DNA from: Selaginella moellendorffii | Lineage: Eukaryota > Streptophyta > Lycopodiopsida > Selaginellales > Selaginellaceae | Assembly (NCBI RefSeq): GCF_000143415.4 | Contig: NW_003314288.1 | Location: 1,551,504 to 1,615,503, forward strand | Direction: 5' to 3' | Length of the DNA: 64,000 nucleotides | Shown: positions 34,947-45,322 of the stretch, piece by piece | Position numbering within the stretch: the stretch's first letter is position 1 | Layout of the letters: the number at the start of each line of letters is the position of its first letter | The notes under the pieces: model-generated | Databases searched by the model: none | What the model was told of the DNA's origin: nothing | The model's input: only the letters and a program-made list of their open reading frames with translations | Translations under genes and position numbers: made by a program

Positions 34947-35271
34947 ATTTTCTTATTTTATATGAAGTGTTTACAATCCCAACTAAGGAACAAAGGACCC
35001 TATTCTTAGATACATGCAATGCATTTTACTTCTGATGTTGAGAGCTGATACTCTGGGACTTCTGGAAACTCCCAGCTGTGATGTTGAGCTTGAAGATCAA
35101 GTCCATCATCTCTTTTATTATGTTCTTTATTTGCTCTTTGCCGGCTTGCCACTTTTTTTCTATTAAGAACATATAAGAAAATACTTGAAGGAATCGCTCT
35201 TTTTCCTGGAAAACCCTCAAAACTGTAGCACCAGAGGTTATATATGAAAGAATTTTCTTTAGAATTTTCTT

Positions 35272-38108
35272 TCACCCATTCTTCATCAAGCCTGCTGCTG
35301 CCTCAATTTCTTCTATAGTTTTTGCCTGCCCATCAAAGAAACCGTGTCCAATGCAGCAAACTGGCTAAACAAATCTTACCTGGAGACGATGAAGCAAGTA
35401 CATCAAGCAGAAGTGAACAAACACCTGCAACAAAACTGTCAGCCCGACAGCGCCGAAACAAGATGTTTGATCTTACCAAGTAGCACACTACAAAAAGCCT
35501 TGCAAGGGGTCGACGCCACAAGTATCGACCAGCAGTGACAGCTCCAGAGTCAAGGAACTTAGCAGCTGCCTGAAATCAACGCAAAGAAAAGAGAAAATCT
35601 GAAACCAGGTCGGCACTAGAGACGAACCTGAATGCTCGGTCCAACAAAACGCTGTAAACTTGGTACCATCCGACGTTGGTGAAGGCCCAAAGTCCTGGGG
35701 AAACACCATTTGCTCAAAGGGCCAAAAAAGAAAACAAAGAAAACGTACTCAAAAGATTTCAATTCGTTGTCATCGTCAACTCCGATCGAAGAGAATTGAC
35801 GTCTGCTTCTTTCCACCTCGGCCTGCAAATACAGGTGCTATCAGTAAGAATCGCATCCGGCCGCATCTTACGTTCGCGTCTCTGAATTTCTTCGACTCCT
35901 TCTCCAACTGAAATTGCATGGCTGCCTTCTCGGAAGACACTTTCTCGAGTTGTGCCTGCTTCAAAAACTGAAACAAACAAGTTGCAACGCAAAAAGAACA
36001 TTTACTTCGGCCATACCAAAAGCTCCATCACTTCCTTGTACTGCTTCTGCAGCTCGATATGTGCCTGTAAGCCAGAGTCCATGAGAAACTTCAGAAATAT
36101 GACAGGGACATATGTTTCAACACCAAGCTGCATTTTCACACACCACATGACTTACAAAATCTGCACCTGAGTTGAGCTGACATCAAAGTCCTGCTTAGCA
36201 CTGGCAAGGTCCACTCGCAGCTTTTGACACTCCGCCTGAAACAGAAAAGGCACCTGTCAACATCTTGCCAAGTCCTTGCAGTAGCTCACCTCCAAAATGG
36301 ATAGTTTGGTTTCTGCTTCTCTTTGAGCAACTCTTGCACGCTCCGCCTCTTCTCTCCAGGCCTGCAGGATCGGGGAGTGTTACGGCATACGTTTCCAGAC
36401 TGGCTATGAACTCATTTACGCTTTGACTAAATTCTTCAGATGGCTTCTTTTGTTCTCGTCGCGCTCGCAATTCCATTTTCTGTAGCTCTTGATTCAGAGT
36501 AGCACATTCCACCTGCAATGCAATGTCAAAACAGATGTCAAAATTGAATTTGCTTACTTCAAGCATCGCTGCCTTCTGCTCAAGCTCAAATGCTTTTTGA
36601 GATCTTTCATCCACTATTCTCTGCGCATAACTGTGAGTATCTGAAATCAACATAGATATACACCTGCATTCTGGTAACTGCGGTTGTTGATTCTGCCATT
36701 TGCTGCTCAAGCTCTGCCTCCCTCTGGACTGCAGCCTATCGAGGAAAATACATGTCGGCGAAACAAAAAACGAAAACCGGAACAAACCATTCGACTGGCA
36801 CTATGAGCAACGCGTTCTTCCTCTACCCTCCGCTCCGCCGAGGCAAGATCGAGACGAAGAGTCTGTTCAAAACGTATCTAGTAGTCCACGGAAATAGGAA
36901 GACACCCACCTGTATCATTCTTGTTTCAGTTATTTCCCGGTTCTTCATTATGGACTCCATTCCTGCCTGAATAACACGATATAAAGCACGCTAGATTTGA
37001 TATAGGATGACAAACCTGAACCAGCGCCAGTTTTTCTTCGGCGGCCTGAGCTTGCCGATTGGCAGTCTCCAAGCTGATTGAGAGTGCTTCAATCTCTGAA
37101 TTTTTTGAAGCCAAAGCAGCCGCCATTTCTGATTCCGCCGCATTTGTCCCTGACCTTGCAAGAGCTAGCTCTCCTTGAAGTAGATTTAAGGTAGCGCTAA
37201 TAGAACTTTTCGCTTCTTTCTACAGAATGATTGTCAGTCGTATTCTCATCTAGACAACTTAGTTACCTCTAGCCGAAGTAATTCCTCCAGCTGAGCATTT
37301 TCAGACTTGAGTTCCTGAAGCCTTGTCGAAAGTCCAGCGCACACCTACAAAGAAAAAACTTCAAAATTTAGACGAGAAAAAGACAAAGCCACCTTCGCGA
37401 GACGAGCTTCTTTTGATTTTCCGGATGTGGCAGAAGATTGCAACAGCCGGTTAGCCTGCAAGAATGGTATTCAAACTCGCTCCTCATCTAAAATGCATAT
37501 GAATCTCACCTCTTCCACCTGAGAATCAAGCGTTCCAAACTTGCCTTCGTTGGTGTTCGGCTGTTCTTTCTCTTTTGTTGATTCCGCAATAGTCGACAGA
37601 TTCACACTAACAGTCCCATTCTCCGTCGTCATATCACAGTTGACACGCTCGTCACTGCTCGAGACGGTTGTTTCATCGGCTGCTCCACTTGACTTCCGAG
37701 GCTCAGCAACAAAACCATCTCTCGCCGAGTAAAAACCATTCTCGACTCCTCCATCACCCTTCACTAGTGCCTCTGCCAAGCCGGAGCTTGTTTTCTGGAA
37801 TAACACGGACAAGCGCAAAAGAAAAACAAACTCAAAACTTCCAATGCCAAGAATTTAAGTACCTCTCTCAAATGTGTGGAAGTAAGAGCCTTTCGTTGCC
37901 CCCCATCGGACACTAAGCAAACAAGGACCGAGAAGTTACCATCTAAAACATGAGCCCAGACTCACCTGTAACCGGTACCGCTTGCTTGGCAGTGCGATCC
38001 ACGACCTCTAGAAGCTCTGACGATAGTTTGTTTTGGAGAGTGAGGCCGCAATGCAGCTGACAGATAGACAAAGAATTTACCTTCCGCTGCACGCAGCCAG
38101 GAAGCCAT
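35272..38108 (-). CDS. Golgin-84-like protein (golgin candidate 1 family)
   Basis: Golgi tethering coiled-coil protein. It starts MASWLRAAE at 38108 (exon 1 38108-38081) and continues ELLEVVDRTAKQAV, the GC1 N-terminus. A Ser/Glu-rich spacer follows, then a long coiled coil spread over many short exons with family blocks such as ALASKNSEIEALSISLETA, QKAFELEQKAAMLE, ECATLNQELQKMELRARREQKK and EKAAMQFQLEKE. The end has LDSGAVTAGRYLWRRPLARL and a C-terminal membrane anchor (FVVCYL joined to VFVHFCLMYLLHRLQ), followed by a short tail ending in LMKNG at 35272. Tail anchoring and domain order match golgin-84. Internal exon borders were only partly traced. Confidence 0.88.
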
Positions 38109-38605
38109 GACGATCGCGGATCTAGCCCAGGCGCCTCAATTGGAAATCAAAACCCTCGTGAACCCTAATTTGCATACTAATAGCACTAATGTAATTACTA
38201 ATTGATAACAGAACCAATTTTATTGATATTGTTGCATGCTTAACAAATTGGTTTTGACTGGACATCAGAGATCTTAAGCCATACGTGGGATTAAGTTGCA
38301 AAGGTCATTCTTTTGGTGGGATTGCAGACATTGGACCTCAGTAAAATATGAAGAGTGGAATTCCTAAATTTGTAATGATATAGCCATTACTATGAGTAGC
38401 TTAAAGGAGAGTGGCTTTATGATTTGATTATTTAACTTTAATTTATTAATGCATAATAAAAAAAAATAGATCAAATATAAGTATTAAAAAACAACTTGAT
38501 TTATATTTTTTCTACTACATATTTTTTTAAAAAAGTTCATTCAAAAAGTGTAGAGAAACATAAAACATGACAAAAGGAAAAGCTTTTGCAATAACAATAA
38601 AATTC
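38109..38605. other. AT-rich intergenic flank of the retrotransposon
   Basis: No gene seen. AT-rich beyond 38400, consistent with the insertion site of the element. Confidence 0.5.
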
Positions 38606-38609
38606 ATCT

Positions 38610-38773
38610 TGTGAGTGCATAGGGAATACAGAAATGTGCATATTAATTAACCCAAAAACCCTAACTTATATACAGGAGCGAGTGGTCCGGATTGAAACTA
38701 ATCCGACGACTACCAAAATCCTACTACGCTAATATTAGTATACGGCATCATAGCCATACACTTGGCCCTCACA
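38610..38773 (-). repeat. 3' LTR of the Ty3/gypsy element
   Basis: 164 bp with TGTGAG...CTCACA ends. It differs from the other LTR by an 11-bp indel and roughly a dozen substitutions, so the insertion is not recent. Confidence 0.9.
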
Positions 38774-38952
38774 TCATCCCCTCCTCTCGGAATAATGAAA
38801 GACCATCAAGGTTCTCTTGTAGATGGGCCGGGATCTGGAGGAACATTAAGAGGAGGCATCGGCGGATTTGTATATGGTATTAACCGCTCCTGATCCCTTT
38901 GTATGAATTGTTTCAACCGCTACACATGCACAATCTCTGGAGGATCGGCTTG

Positions 38953-39858
38953 CTAGACGTCATGCCGAACTTCATAAACTTGTGGTCCAACTTGTTGTAA
39001 CACCTGATACGGTCTTTTCCACTGTGCAAGGAGCTTCTTAGATAAACCACGTACCGTAAGATGGGGAAAACGGACTAACACCAAATCATCCACTTTATAC
39101 TCCACAGGTGGACGATGATGGGAGTTGTAGCGCCGTTGTTGTCCCACTTGTACGCGGCCTAAGTGTTCGGCAGACTCCGCTCGGACAAGTGGAAGAATGC
39201 TTGTCAAATATTGATCCCAGGACCTAGCATTTGCAGCTCGCGGCAATCGCGAAGGTAAACCCAACTCTGTTGGTAATATTGGATCATGACTATATAGGAG
39301 TTTATATAGTGAAGCATCAACAGAACTCTGCACCCTAGTGACATATGCATACTGAAGAGATGGCAAATAACCATCCTAATCCGAATGCTAAAAGTTCACA
39401 TACTTCGCAATCATCCCCTTGAACGTCCGAACGAGCCGTTCCACCAGACCGTCTGATTGTGGATGATAAGCACTTGTGAAAGTGTGGCGAATCCCCAACC
39501 GAGAGGTCAAAACATGAAATGCCTCAGCCATAAATGCGGGACCATTATCCGAAAGAATCCACTCTGGACAAGAATGCTGGAACACCACTCGATTGAGGAG
39601 GAAGTATCCAACAGCAGTTGCAGAGGCGTTAACAAGAGCACCAACTTCCACCCAACAAGTCAAATAGTCAGAAGCAATAATAACGTACTCATTGCCAGCA
39701 GTCGACTGTGGAAAAGGTCCCATAAGATCAAACACCACCAACTCAAACGGATGGGAAACTGCAATTGACTCCAACCGTCCTTCTGCAGCCCGAGGGGGAG
39801 TATTACGAGCTTGGCACCAAACGCAGCTACGCACATACCGGATACTATCACGTCGCAT
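38953..39858 (-). pseudogene. Integrase region of the retrotransposon
   Basis: The core domain lies at 39858-39388 and contains the D, D and E of the catalytic triad in FDLMG, SDNGPA and GLVERL. The C-terminal part (39366-38953) has VEYKVDDLVLVRF and KRPYQVLQQVGPQVYEV, the GPY/F-like module. An in-frame stop separates the two. The zinc-binding HHCC part is split from the core by a frameshift. Confidence 0.85.
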
Positions 39859-41657
39859 CTCCGGCCAATAGAAGACTTGCGTAGCTTCTCAATTACACGA
39901 CGATGTCCCATATACCCACCTAGAACAGGAGAATCATGGTAGGCATGGAGAAACCGCGGAATAAATATAGAAAGCACCACCAGCCGTAAATGATCATCAG
40001 GATCTGTCCCCACAAAATAAAGAAGGCCATCTTCAAGACAATATTGAGAATGTAAATGCCAGAAAGGCAAGTCATCAGCAAGTGATACAGGGTTCTCAAA
40101 CCCATCTCGAAGCCTTCGAATCCATGGCTCAATCTTTTGAGCCTTACGAACCTCATCAAGCGAAGGTAGATCTTGCTCTGCACCTTGTGGACACTGAACA
40201 TCAAGTACAGCAACCGCCGACGGCACAGAATCCTTGTCTAGAAAATCCACAGATGCTGGAACGACAGGGTCGTCAGAAACATGAGAAGAGAGTGAAGACG
40301 GAAGAGGAGCTCGAGAAAGAGCATCAGCCTCAGCCATAGAACTCCCTGGGCGGTGAACAACATCAAAATCATATATCTGAAGCTTTAAAGCCCACCGAGT
40401 AGTACGACCAACCAGGTTCTTCCACTTTAATAATGAAGTAATAGCAGCATGGTCACCTTCAAGTAACGTCTGAGAACCATGTAGATATGCATGAAGTTTC
40501 TCGAAACCCCAGACTGCTGCTAAACACTCCTTCTCTGTCGTGGAGTAGTTCATCTCCGCTGGTTGAAATGTACGACTTATATATGCAATGGGATGGCGCT
40601 GACCAGGCACACTCGAGCTCTCTTGCATTAACACACCTCCAATACCAATGTCAGAAGCATCCACGCGCAAAATAAAAGGTTGAGTGTAGTCAAGATATGC
40701 CAAAACCGGAGGAGTTGTCAATAACTCTTTGAGATCCTCGAATGCCCGCTCACAATCCGGAGACCAAATGAAAGACGACGTTGATGATTTCAGCAACGCT
40801 CGCAATGATGCAGTGCGATCAGAAAGATGATCCACAAAATGCCCGAGATACTGCACCTTGCCCAAGAAGCCCTGCACATCATTCACACACTTCGGAGTAG
40901 GGAACTTTAGAATAGCCACAAGTTTGTCAAGATCAACTTGCAAACCCTCATGAGAAATACGGTACCCAAGATAAGTTGTGTCCTTGGATCCAAACACGCA
41001 CTTCGACCGCTTCAGCTTTAAACCAACGTCGCGTAGCCGATCCAACACTTTACAAACATCACGAACGTGCTCCTCCCATGTCCCCTCCGAGTGGATCAAG
41101 ACATCATCAATGAAGTCAGCAGTCACTTCTGGCATATCGCAAAAAACCTCATCCATCATCTGTTGAAAAGTTGCTGGAGCATTGTTCAAACCAAATGGCA
41201 TCACCAAGACCTCATACAAACCAAATGGTGTACGAAAAGCAGTCTTAGGAATATCTTCTTCGGCCATTGGTACTTGCCAGTACCCAGAAGCAAGATCTAG
41301 CTTGGTGAACCAACGACTTCGCCCGAGACGATCCAAGAGATCAGCAGTGTGAGGAAAAGGGTACACATCTGGAATCGTTACATCGTTTAACGGACGATAG
41401 TCGATGCAGAAACGAATACTCCCATCAGGCTTTGTCACAAGATGAGGTTCACATGCCCAAGGACTCTGCGACTTTCGAATAACACCCTTCTCCAACATCT
41501 CCTTGACATTTGCACGTAAAATTTTGATATCCTTTGGTGACCGACGACGAACAGGAACCTTGATTGGACGAGCATCCCCAGTTGGAATCGGATGACGTGT
41601 GGCAATCTTGGCTCCAGACGATAGGTCAAAGTCAAAGAGATCAGAATACTCCTTCAT
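39660..41657 (-). pseudogene. Reverse transcriptase and RNase H region
   Basis: 665-codon open frame. It carries the RT blocks WFTKLDLASGYWQ, TPFGLYEVLVMPFGLNNAPATFQ and the active site FIDD (usual YxDD), then the RNase H with LRVDASDIGIGGVL, ISRTFQPAEMNYSTTEKECLA and DALSR. The 5' start is joined to protease by frameshift. Confidence 0.9.
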
Positions 41658-42364
41658 GAGCCGGTCAACGACTGCAACACAAAGATCGTCAGAGGGATCG
41701 GAAAAGGGAAGAGCAAAACAAGATGGAAAGACAGGAGGAAAGAGTGGGGAAACAAAAGTAATGGAAGCAGAGGTAGAAATAGAGGGATGAAGAGGTACGG
41801 AAGTGAGAGGAATAGATGAAACATAAGGAAGTATAAGACAAGGGGAGAAGCCTCAAAGTCACACTTGGCATAATTGCGCTGCAACCAATCCATACCAAGA
41901 ATGAGGTCAAAAGCTTGACTCGGCACCACCCGCAACGACTGCAACTCAAGCTCGAGATCGCCCACACGCACAACCAGATCTGCCTCATCCCGTGCACATG
42001 CATGTGTACGGCCGTTGCCATAAAGAATGAAAACTGGTTCCGCCGCACGACGCAAGTGTAGACGACAACGTGTGGCAACAAGTCGAGCAATAGAAGATAA
42101 ACTCGAACCTGTATCCACCAACACGGAGAGAATAATAGGAGACCTCTTGTTATAAAGACGAGCTTGGAAAGTAAACACTGGATGAACTGGTGCCGAGTGA
42201 ACCCCTTGATGATACTCCCGAAAGAAAGATGGAGGGGTCACTGACTTATTCGCGCAAGGTCCCTCCATTACTCGTGTGACTCCTCGTTTCCCGGATGCAT
42301 CTCGGTGTCCAAACCTTCCATTGCAACAGCACCAACGGGACGTTGCTGACGCCAAGGTCTCCAC
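41654..42364 (-). pseudogene. Aspartic protease region
   Basis: Active-site DTGSS in LSVLVDTGSSLSSI and the downstream FDLILGMDWL, typical of retropepsins. The end of the frame diverges into low-complexity sequence before RT. Confidence 0.82.
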
Positions 42365-42711
42365 CTAGGAAATGGAGGTCGCCAATCCGGAAAACGCAGA
42401 CAACCCCGATAAGTATGACCAACTTCATCACATGCCCAACAGCGAATATCATGGCCATGACCACGTCCTCGCCCTTGACCTTGGACTCGAGCAGCGGCAG
42501 CATCAACCTCCATTGGAACATGACCATCACCCACAGGAAGTGGAGCTGAAGGACGTGTAGCGAGAAGTGGAAGAGGCGACATCTCATAACGTTGTGCCAA
42601 GCGAAGAGTATCGTCAAGGGTGGTGGGAGCAAGTGCATGCACAAGTCCGACAAGATCTTGACGAAGTGCTGGCCACAACATTCTGTGAGACACAAAATCC
42701 CTAGGCCCCAA
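42268..42711 (-). pseudogene. 3' part of gag with zinc knuckle
   Basis: Contains MLWPALRQDLVGLVHAL and LDDTLRLAQRYE, as in gag C-terminal helices, and CWACDEVGHTYRGC (C-x2-C-x4-H-x4-C). Confidence 0.8.
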
Positions 42712-44510
42712 AGTGGAGCCAGAAAGGATGCCACGTGGTAGTGGCTAAAGCGAGAGCCAAACGAGCGTAACACGTTTGGACCAGAAGCTCCGACTTGAAA
42801 AGTCAAGAGTGGGAGTGGAACTCCCAACGAAGTGCTCAAGGAACGAGCACGAAGCGAGCAAAAAGCGAGGCTCCAAAAAGGGACCCAAAAGGACCAACAC
42901 ATGACACGTGGAAGTGTCTGAGATGGACTCGAGTTGGAGTCCGAAGTGGAGTCCGAGATGGACTCGAGTTGGAGTCCGAAGTGGAGTCCGAGATGGACCC
43001 GAGTTGGAGTCCGAAGTGGAGTCCGAGATGGAGTCCGAGGTGGACCCGAGATGGACCCGAAATGGAGTCCGAGGTGGACCCGAGATGGACCCGAAATGGA
43101 GTCCGAGATGGACCCGAAATGGAGTCCGAGGTGGACCCGAGATGGACCCGAAATGGAGTCCGAGATGGAGTCCGAGATGGACCCGAGATGGACCCGAGAT
43201 GGACCCGAAATGGAGTCCGAGATGGACCCGAGATGGAGTCCGAGATGGACCCGAGATGGAGTCCGAGATGGAGTCCGAAGTCGAGACTGAGACCGGGACC
43301 GAGACCGAGACCGACACCGAGATCGGGACCGAGAACGAGACCGAGGCCGAGGCCGAGTCCGAGTCCGAGTCCGAGTCCAAGTCCGTGTCCGAGTCCGAGT
43401 CCAAGTTCGAGTCTGAGAGGGTGAAAGCCCAAAGCGTTCGTCTCCCAGACCCTGGGGGGTTTGGTGAGCTCCAAAAGTATAGTAGGGGGAGGACTGCAGT
43501 GGAGCCAGTTTGGCCAGGAAAGGCCAGTTTGGCCCAGGAAGGCCGGACCCAGTGTTGGGTGATGAGCTGCCCACTGGGAAGTCCAAGACTAGAGTGAACA
43601 CGGACCGACAAGCGGGGTAGCTTGGTGAAGTGTTCAAGAGCCGGCTCTAGTTCCCCCGGGAGATCGACTGGCCGATGCTCCCAGTCCAAGTGTGGGTGGC
43701 ACTACCTACTTGGATACCAGGCATGGCTCAACGGAACCTCGCTCTAAGCCCATGGCTAGAGCACCTAAAGGCAAAAGGCAGGGAGAGTACCCAGGTGGCT
43801 CGCGTAAGGCCACGGTGTTCCGAAATGTTGTCCCAAAGGCCTAGACTGTGGAAAGGAAGAGGAGGAGTCCTCTGGGGTAGTGACCAAGGACACAGTCGTG
43901 TGGTGAGGAAGTCCCAGAGGACCATGGGACTTAGGGGTCGGGCCTGTGGGCCTCGATCCAGTGGCAGTGTTGGCAAACACGGCCAGGGGCAGAAAGGGAC
44001 TTGGTAGGAACTGAAAAAGGGGACTTTGGGGAAGGCAATTCCCCAGGTCTGTGGGCATCCTAAGGATGCTAAGGAGTGGATCTAGGATGACCACTCGTGG
44101 ATAGATGGCCCAGTCTTGGAGAGACGGGATTGTGATGCAAGTGGTATTGGACCACTAGTGCAGCAAAGGTGAATGGGCATGGCCTTAATGTAACAGGCCG
44201 AGATGTCAGTGGTACCTTTGGGTGTCGGTCTTGGGACCGGGCACGAGGAGCACTTGGACCAGGTGCAAGTGGTGAGTGGCATGGATGCCATTCTTGGGGC
44301 TAGCAAGTCCCAAGTCCTGAATTGGACTGATGGAGGTTGTGAATGAGACTCCTCCAAGTGGTCGGAGGTGTGGTTAAGTGACTAAAGTAGAATGGAAAAA
44401 TTTAGTCACTTACACATTCCTAGCTTGATCCGCTTCGACATATTTGGTTCCGCACGAAGCAAAAGACTTTGGAAACAAACACCAAATTGCATCACTAACT
44501 CAGATGGCCC
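42712..44510. mobile_element. Insertion of unknown type inside gag
   Basis: About 1.8 kb between the two gag pieces, unlike gag. It contains an 11-12 bp tandem array (42905-43430) and an 11-bp inverted repeat near its right side (44376-44386/44401-44411). I found no terminal repeats or protein that would classify it; the edges are approximate. It could also be locally expanded DNA rather than a mobile element. Confidence 0.45.
42905..43430. repeat. 11-12 bp tandem array
   Basis: Alternating ATGGACCCGAG and ATGGAGTCCGAG-type units, grading into GAGACCGAGACCG and GAGTCCGAGTCC repeats. No stop codons in several frames, which creates misleading ORFs. Confidence 0.92.
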
Positions 44511-44909
44511 TTAGTGAAGACGATGCAATTGTTGGAAAGCATCATCACAGTCATCGGCATGTCCGAAGGCACGTTTGAAGACATCTGGAAGAACACTATC
44601 CTCGCGAGTAGCTGCTCCCAAACCGTTGTACCACTGCAACGCCGTCCCTTGGAGACACGTGGGAAACTCACGCAAACGTCGAACATCATCCCAAGAATGA
44701 TATATGGCAATCACCGTAAAGTGATCGAACCAATGATACACATCATCCTCAGGATTCCCGCGAAAGAACTCCGGCCGAACGCGAGGATTGGCACCAAGAG
44801 CAGGAGGAGTTGTACCATGTGCCATGAATGCCACCATCAATTGAGTTTTGTTGTTCAATTGCAAGCGCATAGCATCAAGCAATTGTACCAATTGCTGCTC
44901 CAGAGTCAA
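44511..44909 (-). pseudogene. 5' part of gag
   Basis: Contains the retrotrans_gag core: PRVRPEFFRGNPEDDVYHWFDHF and LQGTALQWYNGL. The frame stops at 44511, where the inserted segment begins. Confidence 0.8.
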
Positions 44910-45143
44910 AGGAGGAGATTGCTAATCTGCCATGGAGACGAATGAAAAAGAAAGAGCAAAAGAAGAGAAACGACAAAAAGCTAGAAGGAAATGGTAGATC
45001 TAGACAATGCAAAAAGCTAGATCTAAACCAAAATTCTAAAGGAAAGAACAAAAGAAAGGAAATGAAAAAAACTAGATCTAAACTGAAATCCCAAATCTAA
45101 GCACTCCCTAGGGACAATCAAAGGTGCCCCTCACCTCCACCAA

Positions 45144-45318
45144 TGTGAGTGCATGAAATATGGAAAGGGAATACAGAAATGTGCATATTAATTAACCCAA
45201 AAACTTTAGCTTATATACAAGAGCGAGTGGTCTGAATTGAAACCAATCCGACGGCTACCAAAATCCCACTATGCTAATATTAGTATACAGCATCGTAGCC
45301 GTACACTTGGCCCTCACA
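45144..45318 (-). repeat. 5' LTR of the Ty3/gypsy element
   Basis: 175 bp, same ends as the 3' LTR, with an extra 11 bp (GAAATATGGAA type) near its start on the plus strand. Both LTRs are very short for this superfamily. Confidence 0.9.
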
Positions 45319-45322
45319 ATCT

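Larger units (their letters stand above)
30738..35271. other. 4.5-kb gap without a recognised gene
   Basis: I found no ORF with a known domain on either strand. It contains simple repeats: (GA)n at 30928-30962, 33483-33505 and 34913-34944; (TCCTC)n at 31501-31530; (AATC)n at 32709-32733; (GATA)n at 33609-33628. Presumably it holds promoter and UTR sequence for the VQ and golgin genes, and possibly an unrecognised non-coding RNA. Confidence 0.5.
38606..45322 (-). mobile_element. Ty3/gypsy LTR retrotransposon, degraded
   Basis: Element 38610-45318 bounded by LTRs that begin TGTGAG and end CTCACA, with a 4-bp target duplication ATCT at 38606-38609 and 45319-45322. Coding order on the minus strand is gag, zinc knuckle, protease, reverse transcriptase, RNase H, integrase, which defines Ty3/gypsy. 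Next to the 5' LTR (right side) is a primer site on the minus strand, TGGTGGAGGTGAGGGGCACC (45124-45143 region); a purine tract GAGAGGAGGGGA (about 38777-38788) precedes the 3' LTR. The pol frame is broken at several points and gag is interrupted by about 1.8 kb, so it cannot move by itself. Confidence 0.93.

Noticed and set aside
39920..40213. ORF on the minus strand inside pol
   Set aside because: Alternative frame of the RNase H to integrase region; not a separate gene.
42795..43637. Several overlapping long ORFs on both strands
   Set aside because: They come from the stop-free 11-12 bp tandem array and differ only by frame; no conserved domain.
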